The translations under genes were made by a program, and so were the position numbers. Below, one piece after another: positions 7,118 through 15,951 of a stretch of 64,000 nucleotides of DNA (positions are counted from its first letter, which is position 1; each line of letters starts with the position of its first letter). The stretch is from the NCBI GenBank assembly GCA_964527775.1, contig CAZGQS010000012.1, positions 3,577 through 67,576 of the forward strand, in the 5' to 3' direction. The notes under the pieces were generated by a model that was not told where the DNA came from, did not search any database, and saw only the letters and a list, made by a program, of their open reading frames with translations. The stretch is from VMCP01 sp964527775 (lineage in GTDB: Bacteria; Bacteroidota; Bacteroidia; NS11-12g; UBA955).

Positions 7118-9380
7118 AAAGTCAGTTTTCTTATTATTCATTTTCTTTTTGGTGGATTTCACCATAGGCTTTTCACAGAATTCATTTAAAACTTTAATTG
7201 ATGGAGTTCAAATATTTGATATAAAATCAATTGAAGAAAAAATAAAAATTGATGGTGACCTGTCTGAAGGGGTATGGAAAACCGCGCGATTTACAGGAAA
7301 CTTTATTCAGCATTACCCGTATGACACTAGTTATTCAAGCACAAAAACTGAATATGCTTTGTACAGTGATGATAAATTTATGTATGCCGCTTTCAAGTGT
7401 TACCGGCGCAAAGCGAATGAAGGTTTTGTAGTAAATAACTTAAAGAGGGATTTTTCTGTTTTAACCAATGATGCGGTGATTTTAACCATTTCGCCTTTTT
7501 TAGACGGACAGAACGGCTTTTCATTTGGTGTGACCCCGCACAATGCTCAGCGCGAAGGTTCTGTAGAAAATGGTGGCGGTTATGGTGTATCAACTGCATG
7601 GGATCAGGTTTGGTATTCACAAACAAAAATTACAGATTCAGTTTGGTATGCAGAAATGGCCATTCCGTTTTCTAGTATTCGATTTGTTCGAGGTTCTAAA
7701 CATTGGACCTTCAATGTTTCAAGAATAGATTATGTGAATAATGAGATTAGCAGTTTGTTCAGGGTTCCTAGAAATTTCAATATTTCATCTTTGGTATTTG
7801 CAGATACCTTGTTATGGGATAAACCCATTGAAAAACGCCCATTTAATGGGGTTTTCATACCCTATGTTAGCAATTTAACATCGCAACCAAAAGGCCCTAA
7901 TTCACCTATAACACAACTTCCGAGAATTGGATTTGATGCAAAAGTGGGACTTACACCTTCTTTGAATTTAGATGTAACTGTGAATCCAGATTTTGCCCAA
8001 GTAGATGTAGACGTTCAGCAGATAAATTTGACTAGATATAGTTTGTTTTTTCCTGAACGCAGGCAGTTCTTTATTGAGAACAGTGATTTATTTGCCAATT
8101 TCGGTTTCAGGCAAATCAGACCCTTCTTTTCTAGAAGGGTGGGTTTAAGTGATTTTGGACGTAATATTCCCATCACTCAAGGTGTGAGACTTTCAGGAAA
8201 ATACGGGAATAATGTCCGTTTGGGTATCATGAACGTAACCACCGCCGATGAAGAAAAATACGGTGGCTTGGTTAAAAACTATTCTGTATTTGCCTTGCAA
8301 CGCAAAGTTTTCAAGGCCAGCAATGTTGGTTTAATTGTAGTGCATGATGAAAAATTGAATCTTTCTAAACGTGATTTCAACACGGTCTTTGGTACGGAAT
8401 TCAATCTTTTAAGTCCAGATAATAAATGGAGCGGAAAAGCCTTTGTCCAGAAGTCACATAATCCCGGACTCCCGCTTGCTAAAGGGTATGCTCATGCGAC
8501 TTATTTAATGTATCGAAGTCTAGATTGGATGTTCATGTGGAATCATGAATACGTCAGCAGGCGTTATGAGGCAAGAACTGGATTTGTTCCTAGAATAGAT
8601 AATTTTGATCCATCCACAGGCAAGGTAGTAAAGTGGGATTATTGGCGTTTAGAGCCTGAGTTAAAGCGTGTATTTTATCCAAAAAGCAAGACCATCAACA
8701 GTGTTTCAGCGTATGTTTACAATAGTAGCTATTACGATAGTTCATTTGTCCCTACAGAGAGTAATACTACCTTGGTGAGTGAATTGAAGTTCCAGAACAC
8801 GGCCTATGTTTATGTGACGGGTTATTCGTTTTACAGTAGGTTATTTTTACCCTTTGCGCCTGTTTCACTTCCCGGACGGGGATATTTAACTGGCGAACAT
8901 CAGTGGCAAGGAATCAATATTGCTTTTTCATCCAATACCAGAAAACCACTTACTTTGAATGGGGAAGTTGATTTTGGTGGATATTATATCCAGGGTAATA
9001 AACAAGAATATAGAACAGAACTGAATTATAGAGTTCCAGGATTGGGTAGAAAACGAATACCTCGATTATTGGTCACCGCGAGTCTGAGACATATTGATAT
9101 TGACTTAAAAGACTCTGGGCAGTACCAAATAGATTTGATTGGATTTAAGGCAGATTATAGCCTTTCTACGGTGACTTATTTGATTGGATATTGGCAGTAC
9201 AATGCTCAAAACGGATTCATGAATATGAACCTTCGTTTTCAATGGAGATATAGACCTATGAGTGATTTCTATTTGGTCTATTCACAAAATTGGGACCAAA
9301 CTACACTGACTCCTCAGAGCCGCGACGCTTGGTCCCTTGGGGGAAGAAGTTTGGCTTTTAAAGCGGTTTATTGGTTCTAA
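7110..9380 (+). CDS. DUF5916 protein with CBM9-like N-terminal domain, outer-membrane barrel
   Basis: A 756-residue exported protein with a signal peptide (MIKKSVFLLFIFFLVDFTIG, ending before SQ). Residues ~35-210 form a CBM9-like beta-sandwich (EKIKIDGDLSEGVWKTA, then AEMAIPFSSIRF), and the rest is the DUF5916 region with FFPERRQFFIENSDLF and many alternating aromatic/polar strands ending in an aromatic residue (AFKAVYWF), as in outer-membrane barrels. These proteins are common in Bacteroidota; their substrate is unknown, and the CBM9-like domain suggests a sugar or glycan ligand. ATG 7110 is used rather than TTG 7086 because it places the signal peptide correctly; it overlaps the transglycosylase stop by 8 bp, suggesting co-expression. 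Confidence 0.8.
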   Translation: MIKKSVFLLFIFFLVDFTIGFSQNSFKTLIDGVQIFDIKSIEEKIKIDGDLSEGVWKTARFTGNFIQHYPYDTSYSSTKTEYALYSDDKFMYAAFKCYRRKANEGFVVNNLKRDFSVLTNDAVILTISPFLDGQNGFSFGVTPHNAQREGSVENGGGYGVSTAWDQVWYSQTKITDSVWYAEMAIPFSSIRFVRGSKHWTFNVSRIDYVNNEISSLFRVPRNFNISSLVFADTLLWDKPIEKRPFNGVFIPYVSNLTSQPKGPNSPITQLPRIGFDAKVGLTPSLNLDVTVNPDFAQVDVDVQQINLTRYSLFFPERRQFFIENSDLFANFGFRQIRPFFSRRVGLSDFGRNIPITQGVRLSGKYGNNVRLGIMNVTTADEEKYGGLVKNYSVFALQRKVFKASNVGLIVVHDEKLNLSKRDFNTVFGTEFNLLSPDNKWSGKAFVQKSHNPGLPLAKGYAHATYLMYRSLDWMFMWNHEYVSRRYEARTGFVPRIDNFDPSTGKVVKWDYWRLEPELKRVFYPKSKTINSVSAYVYNSSYYDSSFVPTESNTTLVSELKFQNTAYVYVTGYSFYSRLFLPFAPVSLPGRGYLTGEHQWQGINIAFSSNTRKPLTLNGEVDFGGYYIQGNKQEYRTELNYRVPGLGRKRIPRLLVTASLRHIDIDLKDSGQYQIDLIGFKADYSLSTVTYLIGYWQYNAQNGFMNMNLRFQWRYRPMSDFYLVYSQNWDQTTLTPQSRDAWSLGGRSLAFKAVYWF

Positions 9381-9383
9381 AGC

Positions 9384-10178
9384 TTAGAATCCATCACCGT
9401 CTAACATATTTCCAAGTCCTCCCAAAATGCTGCCTTCACCTCTTCGGTTTCCGGGTTGAGCATATGAAAGTATTCTACTTGCTAAACGGCTAACTGGTAA
9501 ACTTTGTAACCACACTTTTCCGGGTCCACGTAAAACAGCAAAGAAGAGTCCTTCACCGCCAAAAACAGCATTTTTAATGCCTTTTACGAACTGGATGTCG
9601 TAGTCAACTCCCCCGGTAAAGGCAACAATACAACCGGTATCAACTCTAAGAAATTCACCTGGTTTCAATTCTCGTTCAAGAATATAACCACCGGCGTGTA
9701 CAAAAGCCATTCCATCGCCTTCTAATTTTTGCATGATGAAACCTTCTCCACCAAATAGTCCAGTACCTAATTTACGTTGAAATTCAATGCCTACACTAAC
9801 GCCTTTGGCTGCGCACAAGAAGGCATCTTTCTGACAAATTACTTTATGGCCATAGTGAGACAGATTCATGGGAACAATTTTTCCAGCATATGGGGCCGCA
9901 AAAGTTACGTGTTGTTTTCCGTAGCCATTGTTGGTGAACGCAGTCATGAAAAGACTTTCACCAGTAAGAAGTCGTTTACCGGCGCCTAAGATTTTACCAA
10001 ACAAACCACCTTGTTCTTGACTACCGTCGCCAAAAATGGTTTGCATTTCAATGCCTTCGTCCATGAACATGAAGCTACCAGATTCTGCGATGACGGTCTC
10101 TTGAGGATCCAGTTCAATTTCCACACACTGCATTTCTTCTCCGTGCAGTTTGTAATCGATTTCGTGATTCTGTATCAT
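9384..10178 (-). CDS. TIGR00266/AIM24 family protein
   Basis: A 264-residue protein built of repeating beta-hairpins rich in glycine, with the typical AIM24/TIGR00266 blocks: EMQCVEIELDPQETVIAESG near the N-terminus, GESLFMTAFTN in the middle, and GGEGFIMQKLEGDG and GGEGLFFAVLRGPGKVWLQS in the second half. The family forms a double-stranded beta-helix like the tryptophan RNA-binding attenuator fold; its job in bacteria is unknown, and the yeast relative helps organise mitochondrial inner-membrane complexes. It follows the FAH-family gene with a one-base TAATG overlap, so the two are one operon. No signal peptide is seen. Confidence 0.85.
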   Translation of the reverse strand: MIQNHEIDYKLHGEEMQCVEIELDPQETVIAESGSFMFMDEGIEMQTIFGDGSQEQGGLFGKILGAGKRLLTGESLFMTAFTNNGYGKQHVTFAAPYAGKIVPMNLSHYGHKVICQKDAFLCAAKGVSVGIEFQRKLGTGLFGGEGFIMQKLEGDGMAFVHAGGYILERELKPGEFLRVDTGCIVAFTGGVDYDIQFVKGIKNAVFGGEGLFFAVLRGPGKVWLQSLPVSRLASRILSYAQPGNRRGEGSILGGLGNMLDGDGF

Positions 10179-11179
10179 TATTTTTTCAATTTTAGGATTG
10201 AGAAGTCGGTATTTTCGGCTTTAATGGTATTTTCAAGTCGCCCAAGATTTTCAATTTCCATGATCACAACATCATTGGGTTGAAGCCATTGAACTTGATA
10301 GTTAGGGTCGTTGAGAAGTCCGGTTCCATTGAGTTCCAAGAAACAACCTGTTCCCACGGTACCAGAGCCAATAACATCTCCAGGGAGAATATCAACGCCA
10401 TAAGCACATCTTTCTACGATTTCGGCAAATGTCCAGTCCATATCACCCATATTTCCTTCACTTACTTGAACACCATTCACCCAACATTTCATGGAGAGAT
10501 TATAGTTATTTCCAGTATGGTTGGGTTTGGGACTAACTTTAAAGGGCTCAAGTTCATCGGGAGTAATCATGAAAGGGCCAATGACTGTGCTAAAGTCTTT
10601 TCCTTTAGCTGGACCTAAATTCAACAACATCTCTTCCATTTGTAGAGTTCTTGCACTCATATCATTCATAATCATATAACCAGCTATATAATCATCGGCT
10701 TCGGAAGCTTTTATATTGCGGCCTTTCTTTCCTATAACAATGGCAGCCTCTAGTTCAAAATCGAGCTTTTGAAAATGATCTGGCATACAAACAATTTCGC
10801 CGGGTCCTTGAATGGCGTTGTGATTGGTGAAATAGAAAATGGGATATTGGTCAAATTCTTCAATCATGGGCACTTTTCTATTTCTTCTTGCCGCGGCAAC
10901 GTGTTGTCTGAATGCATATCCGTCTCTGCAACTACTGGGTTGAGGCACGGGAGCGAGAATTTCGAGAGTAGAATAGTCTAATGCTTTTTCTGCATGTTTG
11001 CCATTAATGATTTCATCGTGGATGGTTTGACTTTTTGTTTTGTTGGATTCCCAATCTTCCAATATTTCTTTCATGGTTGAGGGAATTTCAGTGTTTATTT
11101 GGCTGAGGGGATAGACTTTGTTTTCTACCAATAAAGCTGCCTGAGCGATGGCTCCGTGGCTGAACGACACAAATTTCAT
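10178..11179 (-). CDS. Fumarylacetoacetate hydrolase (FAH) family protein
   Basis: A 333-residue protein. The C-terminal two thirds is the FAH fold: KLDFELEAAIVIGKKGRN carries the two metal-binding glutamates, GYMIMNDMSART the metal-binding aspartate, and GDVIGSGTVGTGC the conserved glycine-rich end. FAH-family enzymes cleave C-C bonds of acylpyruvates such as fumarylacetoacetate (tyrosine breakdown) or act as oxaloacetate decarboxylases/tautomerases with Mg2+. True fumarylacetoacetase is longer (about 420 aa) and usually sits with homogentisate dioxygenase, absent here, so the exact substrate is open. The gene leads a two-gene operon with the AIM24-like gene. A TATTTTTG box lies 4 bp before the ATG. 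Confidence 0.85.
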   Translation of the reverse strand: MKFVSFSHGAIAQAALLVENKVYPLSQINTEIPSTMKEILEDWESNKTKSQTIHDEIINGKHAEKALDYSTLEILAPVPQPSSCRDGYAFRQHVAAARRNRKVPMIEEFDQYPIFYFTNHNAIQGPGEIVCMPDHFQKLDFELEAAIVIGKKGRNIKASEADDYIAGYMIMNDMSARTLQMEEMLLNLGPAKGKDFSTVIGPFMITPDELEPFKVSPKPNHTGNNYNLSMKCWVNGVQVSEGNMGDMDWTFAEIVERCAYGVDILPGDVIGSGTVGTGCFLELNGTGLLNDPNYQVQWLQPNDVVIMEIENLGRLENTIKAENTDFSILKLKK

Positions 11180-11183
11180 GCTT

Positions 11184-11191
11184 CAAAAATA
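11184..11191 (-). promoter_or_regulatory. -7 box 4 bp before the FAH-family start codon
   Basis: Read on the minus strand, TATTTTTG then AAGC then ATG. It fits TAnnTTTG, but no TTG at the expected -33 spacing is seen. The position predicts a transcript with almost no 5' leader. Confidence 0.4.
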
Positions 11192-11250
11192 CAATAATCT
11201 CTATCAGACTTGGTTACTCTGCGTCGAATTCAGAACTTTGAACGATAAAA

Positions 11251-12159
11251 ATGAAAAAGTATAAAATATTGGTAACCGGTAGCAACGGTTTATTGGGTCA
11301 GAAATTAACTGATTTATTGATTCAAGATAATGAGATAGAATTGATTGCAACTGCAAGGGGCCATAACAGACATCCGAAAAGTGGTTCTGACGCAGGATAT
11401 ACCTATATTGAATTGGATATAACAGATAGTCAATCAGTTGAGATCTTACTGAAAGATGTAAAACCTGACATTGTTATACACACTGCTGCAATGACACAGG
11501 TAGATGATTGTGAGTTTGAGAAAGAACAATGCGTTCGTTTGAATATAGATTGTGTTGAACAATTGGCACGGCTCAGCCAAGAATTAGATTACAGGTTGAT
11601 TCATTTGAGTACAGACTTCATTTTCGATGGTACAAAACCCATGTATAAGGAGGAAGATGAAGCAAATCCATTGAGTTATTATGGATGGAGTAAATTGGAG
11701 GCTGAGAAAAAAGTACTGTCACTTGCAAAGAACTATGCCATTTTAAGAACCGTTTTGGTATATGGAAAAGTAGCCGATATGAGCCGATCAAACATTATGC
11801 TTTGGTCTTATAACACATTGAAAGACAAGAAGAATGCAAAGGTTGTGTATGATCAGTTCAGAACTCCTACATTGGCTGAGGATCTGGCAATGGGTTGTAA
11901 ACTAGCTGCATTGTCTGATGTAAATGGAATCTTCAATATTGCTGGTAAAGATTATTTGAGTATTTATGAGTTAGTGGAAAAAATTGCTGAAATGTATGGA
12001 TTCGAGATGTCTAACATTGAGAGAGTATCTAGTACAACTTTAAGCCAGCCAGCTAAGCGTCCACCTATAACAGGATTGGATATTTCAAAAGCCCGAGAAG
12101 TATTGGCATATGAGCCTCATTCCTTGGAAGATGGTATAAGAATTTGTTTGGGTATGTGA
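11251..12159 (+). CDS. RmlD-like NAD(P)-dependent sugar-nucleotide reductase (SDR)
   Basis: A 302-residue extended short-chain dehydrogenase. It shows the Rossmann TGSNGLLGQK loop at residues 9-18, DIVIHTAAMTQVDDCE, the STDFIFDGTK block with the catalytic Thr, and the YYGWSKLEAEK catalytic Tyr-Lys pair. This block order is that of dTDP-4-dehydrorhamnose reductase and related 4-keto sugar reductases, which finish dTDP-rhamnose synthesis from dTDP-glucose. An RmlB homolog is encoded at 29703-30752, but RmlA and RmlC are not seen, and the two genes are not clustered, so a role in rhamnose synthesis is only an inference. It stands alone between two transcription units. Confidence 0.78.
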   Translation: MKKYKILVTGSNGLLGQKLTDLLIQDNEIELIATARGHNRHPKSGSDAGYTYIELDITDSQSVEILLKDVKPDIVIHTAAMTQVDDCEFEKEQCVRLNIDCVEQLARLSQELDYRLIHLSTDFIFDGTKPMYKEEDEANPLSYYGWSKLEAEKKVLSLAKNYAILRTVLVYGKVADMSRSNIMLWSYNTLKDKKNAKVVYDQFRTPTLAEDLAMGCKLAALSDVNGIFNIAGKDYLSIYELVEKIAEMYGFEMSNIERVSSTTLSQPAKRPPITGLDISKAREVLAYEPHSLEDGIRICLGM

Positions 12160-12189
12160 TATATTGTTATCATTATAAGAAAATTAACT

Positions 12190-12197
12190 TTACTTTG
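12190..12197 (+). promoter_or_regulatory. Near-consensus -7 box 4 bp before the TPR/LuxR gene
   Basis: TTACTTTG differs from TAnnTTTG at the second base and ends 4 bp before the ATG at 12202. The nearest upstream TTG (12164-12166) is 23 bp away, slightly too far. Weak on its own; it matters as another case of a start-proximal box. Confidence 0.3.
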
Positions 12198-12201
12198 TAG
12201 T

Positions 12202-14148
12202 ATGAAATTTTCTAGGCAAACAGCACTGACTTTTCTTTCTTTGATTTTAATATTACTAGGAGGTTGCAAAGGCAAAGACAAAACGGAACTTGTTGTGTTA
12301 TCTGGCGGAACAAAGCCGCTCAAAGCCAATCAAATTTTTGATTATTTAGATAATAAAAAAGAGAATTATGAGCGGTTAGTTGGAGTTACTCTTTTTGCGA
12401 AGGTGACGATGAGAGATACCTCAGCTTTAGTCAAGAAGGCAGTAAAGCAGTATCGTGCATTGGCAGAAAAAGAAGGAGAGGATAATCTCAAATTGATGGG
12501 ATATTCAAAATTGTTAGAGTCTGCTGACAGAAGGCGCAATTTAGTCATTCATGGTGTGACAGATTCTGATATGGAATTAGCTCATACAATCACATCTTTA
12601 AATCAACAGGTTTTAAAGATTGGAGATCAAATAAATGATACTACTATGCGAATATTAGCTATTACTCAGTTGAGCTCCAATTATTTTGCTTTGGGCAAGA
12701 ACGATAGCGCTGAGATGCTTACCAAACAAGGATTTGATTTGGCATATAACAGTAGAGATTACGTGCACATACATTTTTTCGGAGTCAATTTAGGATATGT
12801 TTTCAATAAGAAATCAATGTATGGAGCAGCTCAACAGTATTTTGAAACCGCTTTGGAAGCCGCAAAAAAAATTGGTTCCCCACACACTATGGCAGTCAAT
12901 AATTTGGTGGGTTTACTAGTATCAGAAAAAAATTATTACGACGCTGAACAACTTTGGAATCAAGAATTTTCAAATAAAGAGTTGAATCCTGATACTTACG
13001 AAGATCAAGTTTTGATTATCAATAAGGCTTACATTCTGCAGAAATTAGGGAAGTATAAAGAAGCTCAGATATGGATAAATAAGATAAAATCTGTGGCCAA
13101 TTATCCTGATTTACAGATTGATTTTCACAGAGTAATTTTAAACCAAATGGAGCACCAGAAGTTAAATACCTCTGTCTATTTGGATAGTATTAAATCTATT
13201 TGGTTGGTTTACCCACCTGATGGGATTAAAAAAATGGATGCATTTATTCAAAATGCATTGCCCGTAAATCCTAATTTAATCACCGAGAAGGATATTAGAT
13301 TCATTGACAGTTTTGTTGATCAAAGCAAAGATGATTACTACGATTGGGTTGATATTTTTGAATCCATTAAAGGGGTTAGAGCGCAAAGTAAAGGTGATTT
13401 CAATGAAGCAATTGGGCATTTCCGAAAGGCTCTTGAAATTAAAGAACTAGCCAATATTAAAGATGGAATTAGCAGAAAATCAGATATTACAGAGAAGCTT
13501 CACATACGTGAGCAACAAGCAAAATTAGAAGAGAGTAATATTTTATTGGAACATGAGAGAACGAGTTATTTGTGGTACAAACTCGTAACAGCCGCCATTA
13601 TTTTGTTTGGTTTATTTATTATTTTCATCATTGTGAGAGAGCGCGGAAGATTGAAACTTCAGAACGATTTGGTAGAAAAAGAACTTATTCTAGAGAAGAA
13701 ATCTGCAGAAGCATTGCAGTTGGAAAATGAAATCAATGGAAGAGTTTTAGCTTTGTCAAAGTTGGTAATCGCAAAGGCAGACCGAATTAATAAACTCCTA
13801 ATGGCGTTAAATGAAAATAATTTTAAAGACCAAATTAGAGAGTTGAAGACGGAGTCTTTGGCCATTCAAAACGCGTTTTCTGAAGCTAAGCCGCAGTTAG
13901 CAGATAAATTACTGGAAGACTATTCTGATATTCAGCAAGATTTTCCTGGGGTTTCAGATCTGAATATGACCGAAAAGAGAATTTTTGTGTTGTCAATTAA
14001 CGGTTATCATAGTAAAGAAATAGGAAGTATACTTGGACTTACAGGGCAGTATGTAAATAATGCAAGAACCCGAATTCGAAAGAAATTAGATATAGCAGAG
14101 AATTGGAACGAAATTAAAATAAACAAGAAAAATCCAAATTTAACATGA
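12202..14148 (+). CDS. Membrane TPR protein with C-terminal LuxR-type HTH
   Basis: A 648-residue protein. It opens with a lipoprotein-like signal (LILILLGGCKG, lipobox Cys ~22), followed by TPR-like helices over about residues 130-420 (SNYFALGKNDSAEMLTKQGF, AQQYFETALEAAKKIG, EAIGHFRKALEI), one membrane helix at ~456-478, a coiled coil at ~480-560 and a C-terminal LuxR/GerE helix-turn-helix at ~588-635 (MTEKRIFVLSINGYHSKEIG, then VNNARTRIRKKLDI). This layout is a known Bacteroidota class of one-protein signal sensors: periplasmic TPRs and a cytoplasmic DNA-binding end. Target genes are unknown. If the lipobox is used, the N-terminus would be lipid-anchored as well as membrane-spanning. The stop overlaps the era start in ATGA. 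Confidence 0.85.
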   Translation: MKFSRQTALTFLSLILILLGGCKGKDKTELVVLSGGTKPLKANQIFDYLDNKKENYERLVGVTLFAKVTMRDTSALVKKAVKQYRALAEKEGEDNLKLMGYSKLLESADRRRNLVIHGVTDSDMELAHTITSLNQQVLKIGDQINDTTMRILAITQLSSNYFALGKNDSAEMLTKQGFDLAYNSRDYVHIHFFGVNLGYVFNKKSMYGAAQQYFETALEAAKKIGSPHTMAVNNLVGLLVSEKNYYDAEQLWNQEFSNKELNPDTYEDQVLIINKAYILQKLGKYKEAQIWINKIKSVANYPDLQIDFHRVILNQMEHQKLNTSVYLDSIKSIWLVYPPDGIKKMDAFIQNALPVNPNLITEKDIRFIDSFVDQSKDDYYDWVDIFESIKGVRAQSKGDFNEAIGHFRKALEIKELANIKDGISRKSDITEKLHIREQQAKLEESNILLEHERTSYLWYKLVTAAIILFGLFIIFIIVRERGRLKLQNDLVEKELILEKKSAEALQLENEINGRVLALSKLVIAKADRINKLLMALNENNFKDQIRELKTESLAIQNAFSEAKPQLADKLLEDYSDIQQDFPGVSDLNMTEKRIFVLSINGYHSKEIGSILGLTGQYVNNARTRIRKKLDIAENWNEIKINKKNPNLT

Positions 14149-15035
14149 GTGAACATTTTAGAAGCGGATTTGTAAGCATTATTGGAATGCCCAATGCCGG
14201 AAAAAGTACCTTGTACAACAGATTATTGGGTGAAACATTGGCTATTGTCAATCCCAAAGCGCAAACTACTCGACATAGAATTTTAGGAGTAAAAAATGGC
14301 CCAGGATTTCAAATTGTGTATTCGGATACCCCTGGAGTATTGTATAAGACTTCATATAAGATGCACGAAAAAATGATGCATTTTGTCAATGAATCTGTAG
14401 CAGACAGTGACGTTTTGATTTTGATGATTGACATCAAAGGGAGGCAGTTTACAGAAGAAATCAAGGAAAAATTTGAACAGGCAAAGGCAAAGAAAATTGT
14501 TGCTTTGAATAAAGTTGATTTGAGTAATCAATCTGATTTAGAAGCTAAATTGGAGGAAATAAAGGCAAATTTTAAAGCTGATATTTATCTGCCTATTTCT
14601 GCAGAACATGGTTTTCAAGTAGAAGTTTTGGAAGAATATATTGAGAAGTTTTTGCCTGAACATCCAGCCTATTTTCCAGATGATCAGCTTACCGATAGAT
14701 CAGAAAGGTTTTTTGTTAATGAAATCATCCGAAATAACATTCTGAAATTGTACGACGAAGAAATCCCTTATGCGTGTGAAGTGATGAGTTTGTCGTTCAA
14801 GGAGAATAAAAAGTTGATTAAAATCAATTGCGAGATCATTGTTGAGCGTGATTCTCAAAAACCCATATTAATTGGAAAAAGAGGCGATGGAATTAAAAAC
14901 TTGGGCATTGAATCAAGAAAAGAATTGGAAGCATTTTTTGGTAAACAAGTCTTTCTTGAGTTATATGTAAAAGTTAGGGAAGATTGGAGAAACAATAACA
15001 ACATGCTCAAACAGTTTGGGTATGACCAAGAGTAA
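14145..15035 (+). CDS. era: GTPase Era
   Basis: A 296-residue protein with the Era layout: GTPase domain with G1 GMPNAGKST, G2 region NPKAQTTRHRI, G3 DTPG and G4 NKVD, then a C-terminal KH domain with the ILIGKRGDGIKNLG loop (about residues 240-256). Era binds the 3' end of 16S rRNA and helps assemble the 30S subunit, coupling it to the cell cycle. The start overlaps the preceding regulator gene by 4 bp and the next gene starts 14 bp before this stop, so it is translationally coupled on both sides. Confidence 0.96.
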   Translation: MSEHFRSGFVSIIGMPNAGKSTLYNRLLGETLAIVNPKAQTTRHRILGVKNGPGFQIVYSDTPGVLYKTSYKMHEKMMHFVNESVADSDVLILMIDIKGRQFTEEIKEKFEQAKAKKIVALNKVDLSNQSDLEAKLEEIKANFKADIYLPISAEHGFQVEVLEEYIEKFLPEHPAYFPDDQLTDRSERFFVNEIIRNNILKLYDEEIPYACEVMSLSFKENKKLIKINCEIIVERDSQKPILIGKRGDGIKNLGIESRKELEAFFGKQVFLELYVKVREDWRNNNNMLKQFGYDQE

Positions 15036-15951
15036 GTTATATTTTCTGTGCTTTCTAGTCTTATTTTCTTGTGTTAATGCTCAGCAAGTAAAACATGTAA
15101 AGAAAGTAAAAGTAGATAAAGAGGCAGATTTATATCCTGAAAATACCAATGGGTGGGTGTTGAATAGGGTCTTTGAGAAAGAGGCTTTTGATACTTCCTA
15201 TAGCCTAACATTAAAGGGAATTAAATATAACATTCAGCTTTACGTTCCTCGGAATAATAAAAAGCAATTAATACTTTTTTTACCGGGATGGAATCTACCT
15301 GCAAGTGATTGGAAAACAAAGACTCACGTGGTAGATAGTGCCCTTTCTTTAGGTTATTGTGCACTCCTTGTAGACATGGGAAAAAGCATCTATTTGGATA
15401 CTTTTTACAGTAACACACGATCTGATTATAAGAATCACCCTACTCGGCAATGGTTGTGGGATATTGTGCTGAAGCCATACAGGGATGCAGGCTTTTTTAG
15501 CGATGTATACAACGGGTTGAAATCGCACGTTTTTGGTTTATCTACAGGTGCTAGGGGAGCTGTGGCTTTGGCACAAGACCATTATTTGACGGTAAATTTT
15601 GTTGCAGCCTTGAGCGGTGATTATAATCCGCTATTGGATACCACCGATGCTTTGATGATCAACGCCATGGGTAAATTTCATCAAAACCAGAAACGATGGG
15701 AATCGGGTTCTAACAATCTATTACAAAAAGGAGCTTTTTCTGGGTATTTTTTCATAGGACATGGGAAAAAGGATAAAGTAGTAAAGGTGCAGCATTCATT
15801 GGAGTTTGCTGATAGTTTGAAAATACAAAATTCAAAGGACCAAGGATGGCCTTTTTACACATATTTCCCTGAAGATTCAGGCCATGACTACATTTTTTGG
15901 AATGATGCGGGACTTAAAGCACTTAATCAGTTGAGGGTTCTATACCCATAA
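15022..15951 (+). CDS. Exported alpha/beta-hydrolase-like protein
   Basis: A 309-residue protein with a signal peptide (KLYFLCFLVLFSCVNA, cut near AQQ; the Cys16 in LFSC could instead be a lipobox). The alpha/beta hydrolase core can be traced: LILFLPGW as the oxyanion-loop strand, GLSTGARG with nucleophile Ser174, GHGKKDKVV with acidic Asp251 and DSGHDYIFW with His288. Such enzymes hydrolyse esters or peptides in the periplasm or at the cell surface; the substrate is not predictable. ATG 15022 is preferred to the TTG at 15016. It overlaps era by 14 bp, and its 3' end overlaps the oppositely oriented antiporter gene by 29 bp. Confidence 0.7.
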   Translation: MTKSKLYFLCFLVLFSCVNAQQVKHVKKVKVDKEADLYPENTNGWVLNRVFEKEAFDTSYSLTLKGIKYNIQLYVPRNNKKQLILFLPGWNLPASDWKTKTHVVDSALSLGYCALLVDMGKSIYLDTFYSNTRSDYKNHPTRQWLWDIVLKPYRDAGFFSDVYNGLKSHVFGLSTGARGAVALAQDHYLTVNFVAALSGDYNPLLDTTDALMINAMGKFHQNQKRWESGSNNLLQKGAFSGYFFIGHGKKDKVVKVQHSLEFADSLKIQNSKDQGWPFYTYFPEDSGHDYIFWNDAGLKALNQLRVLYP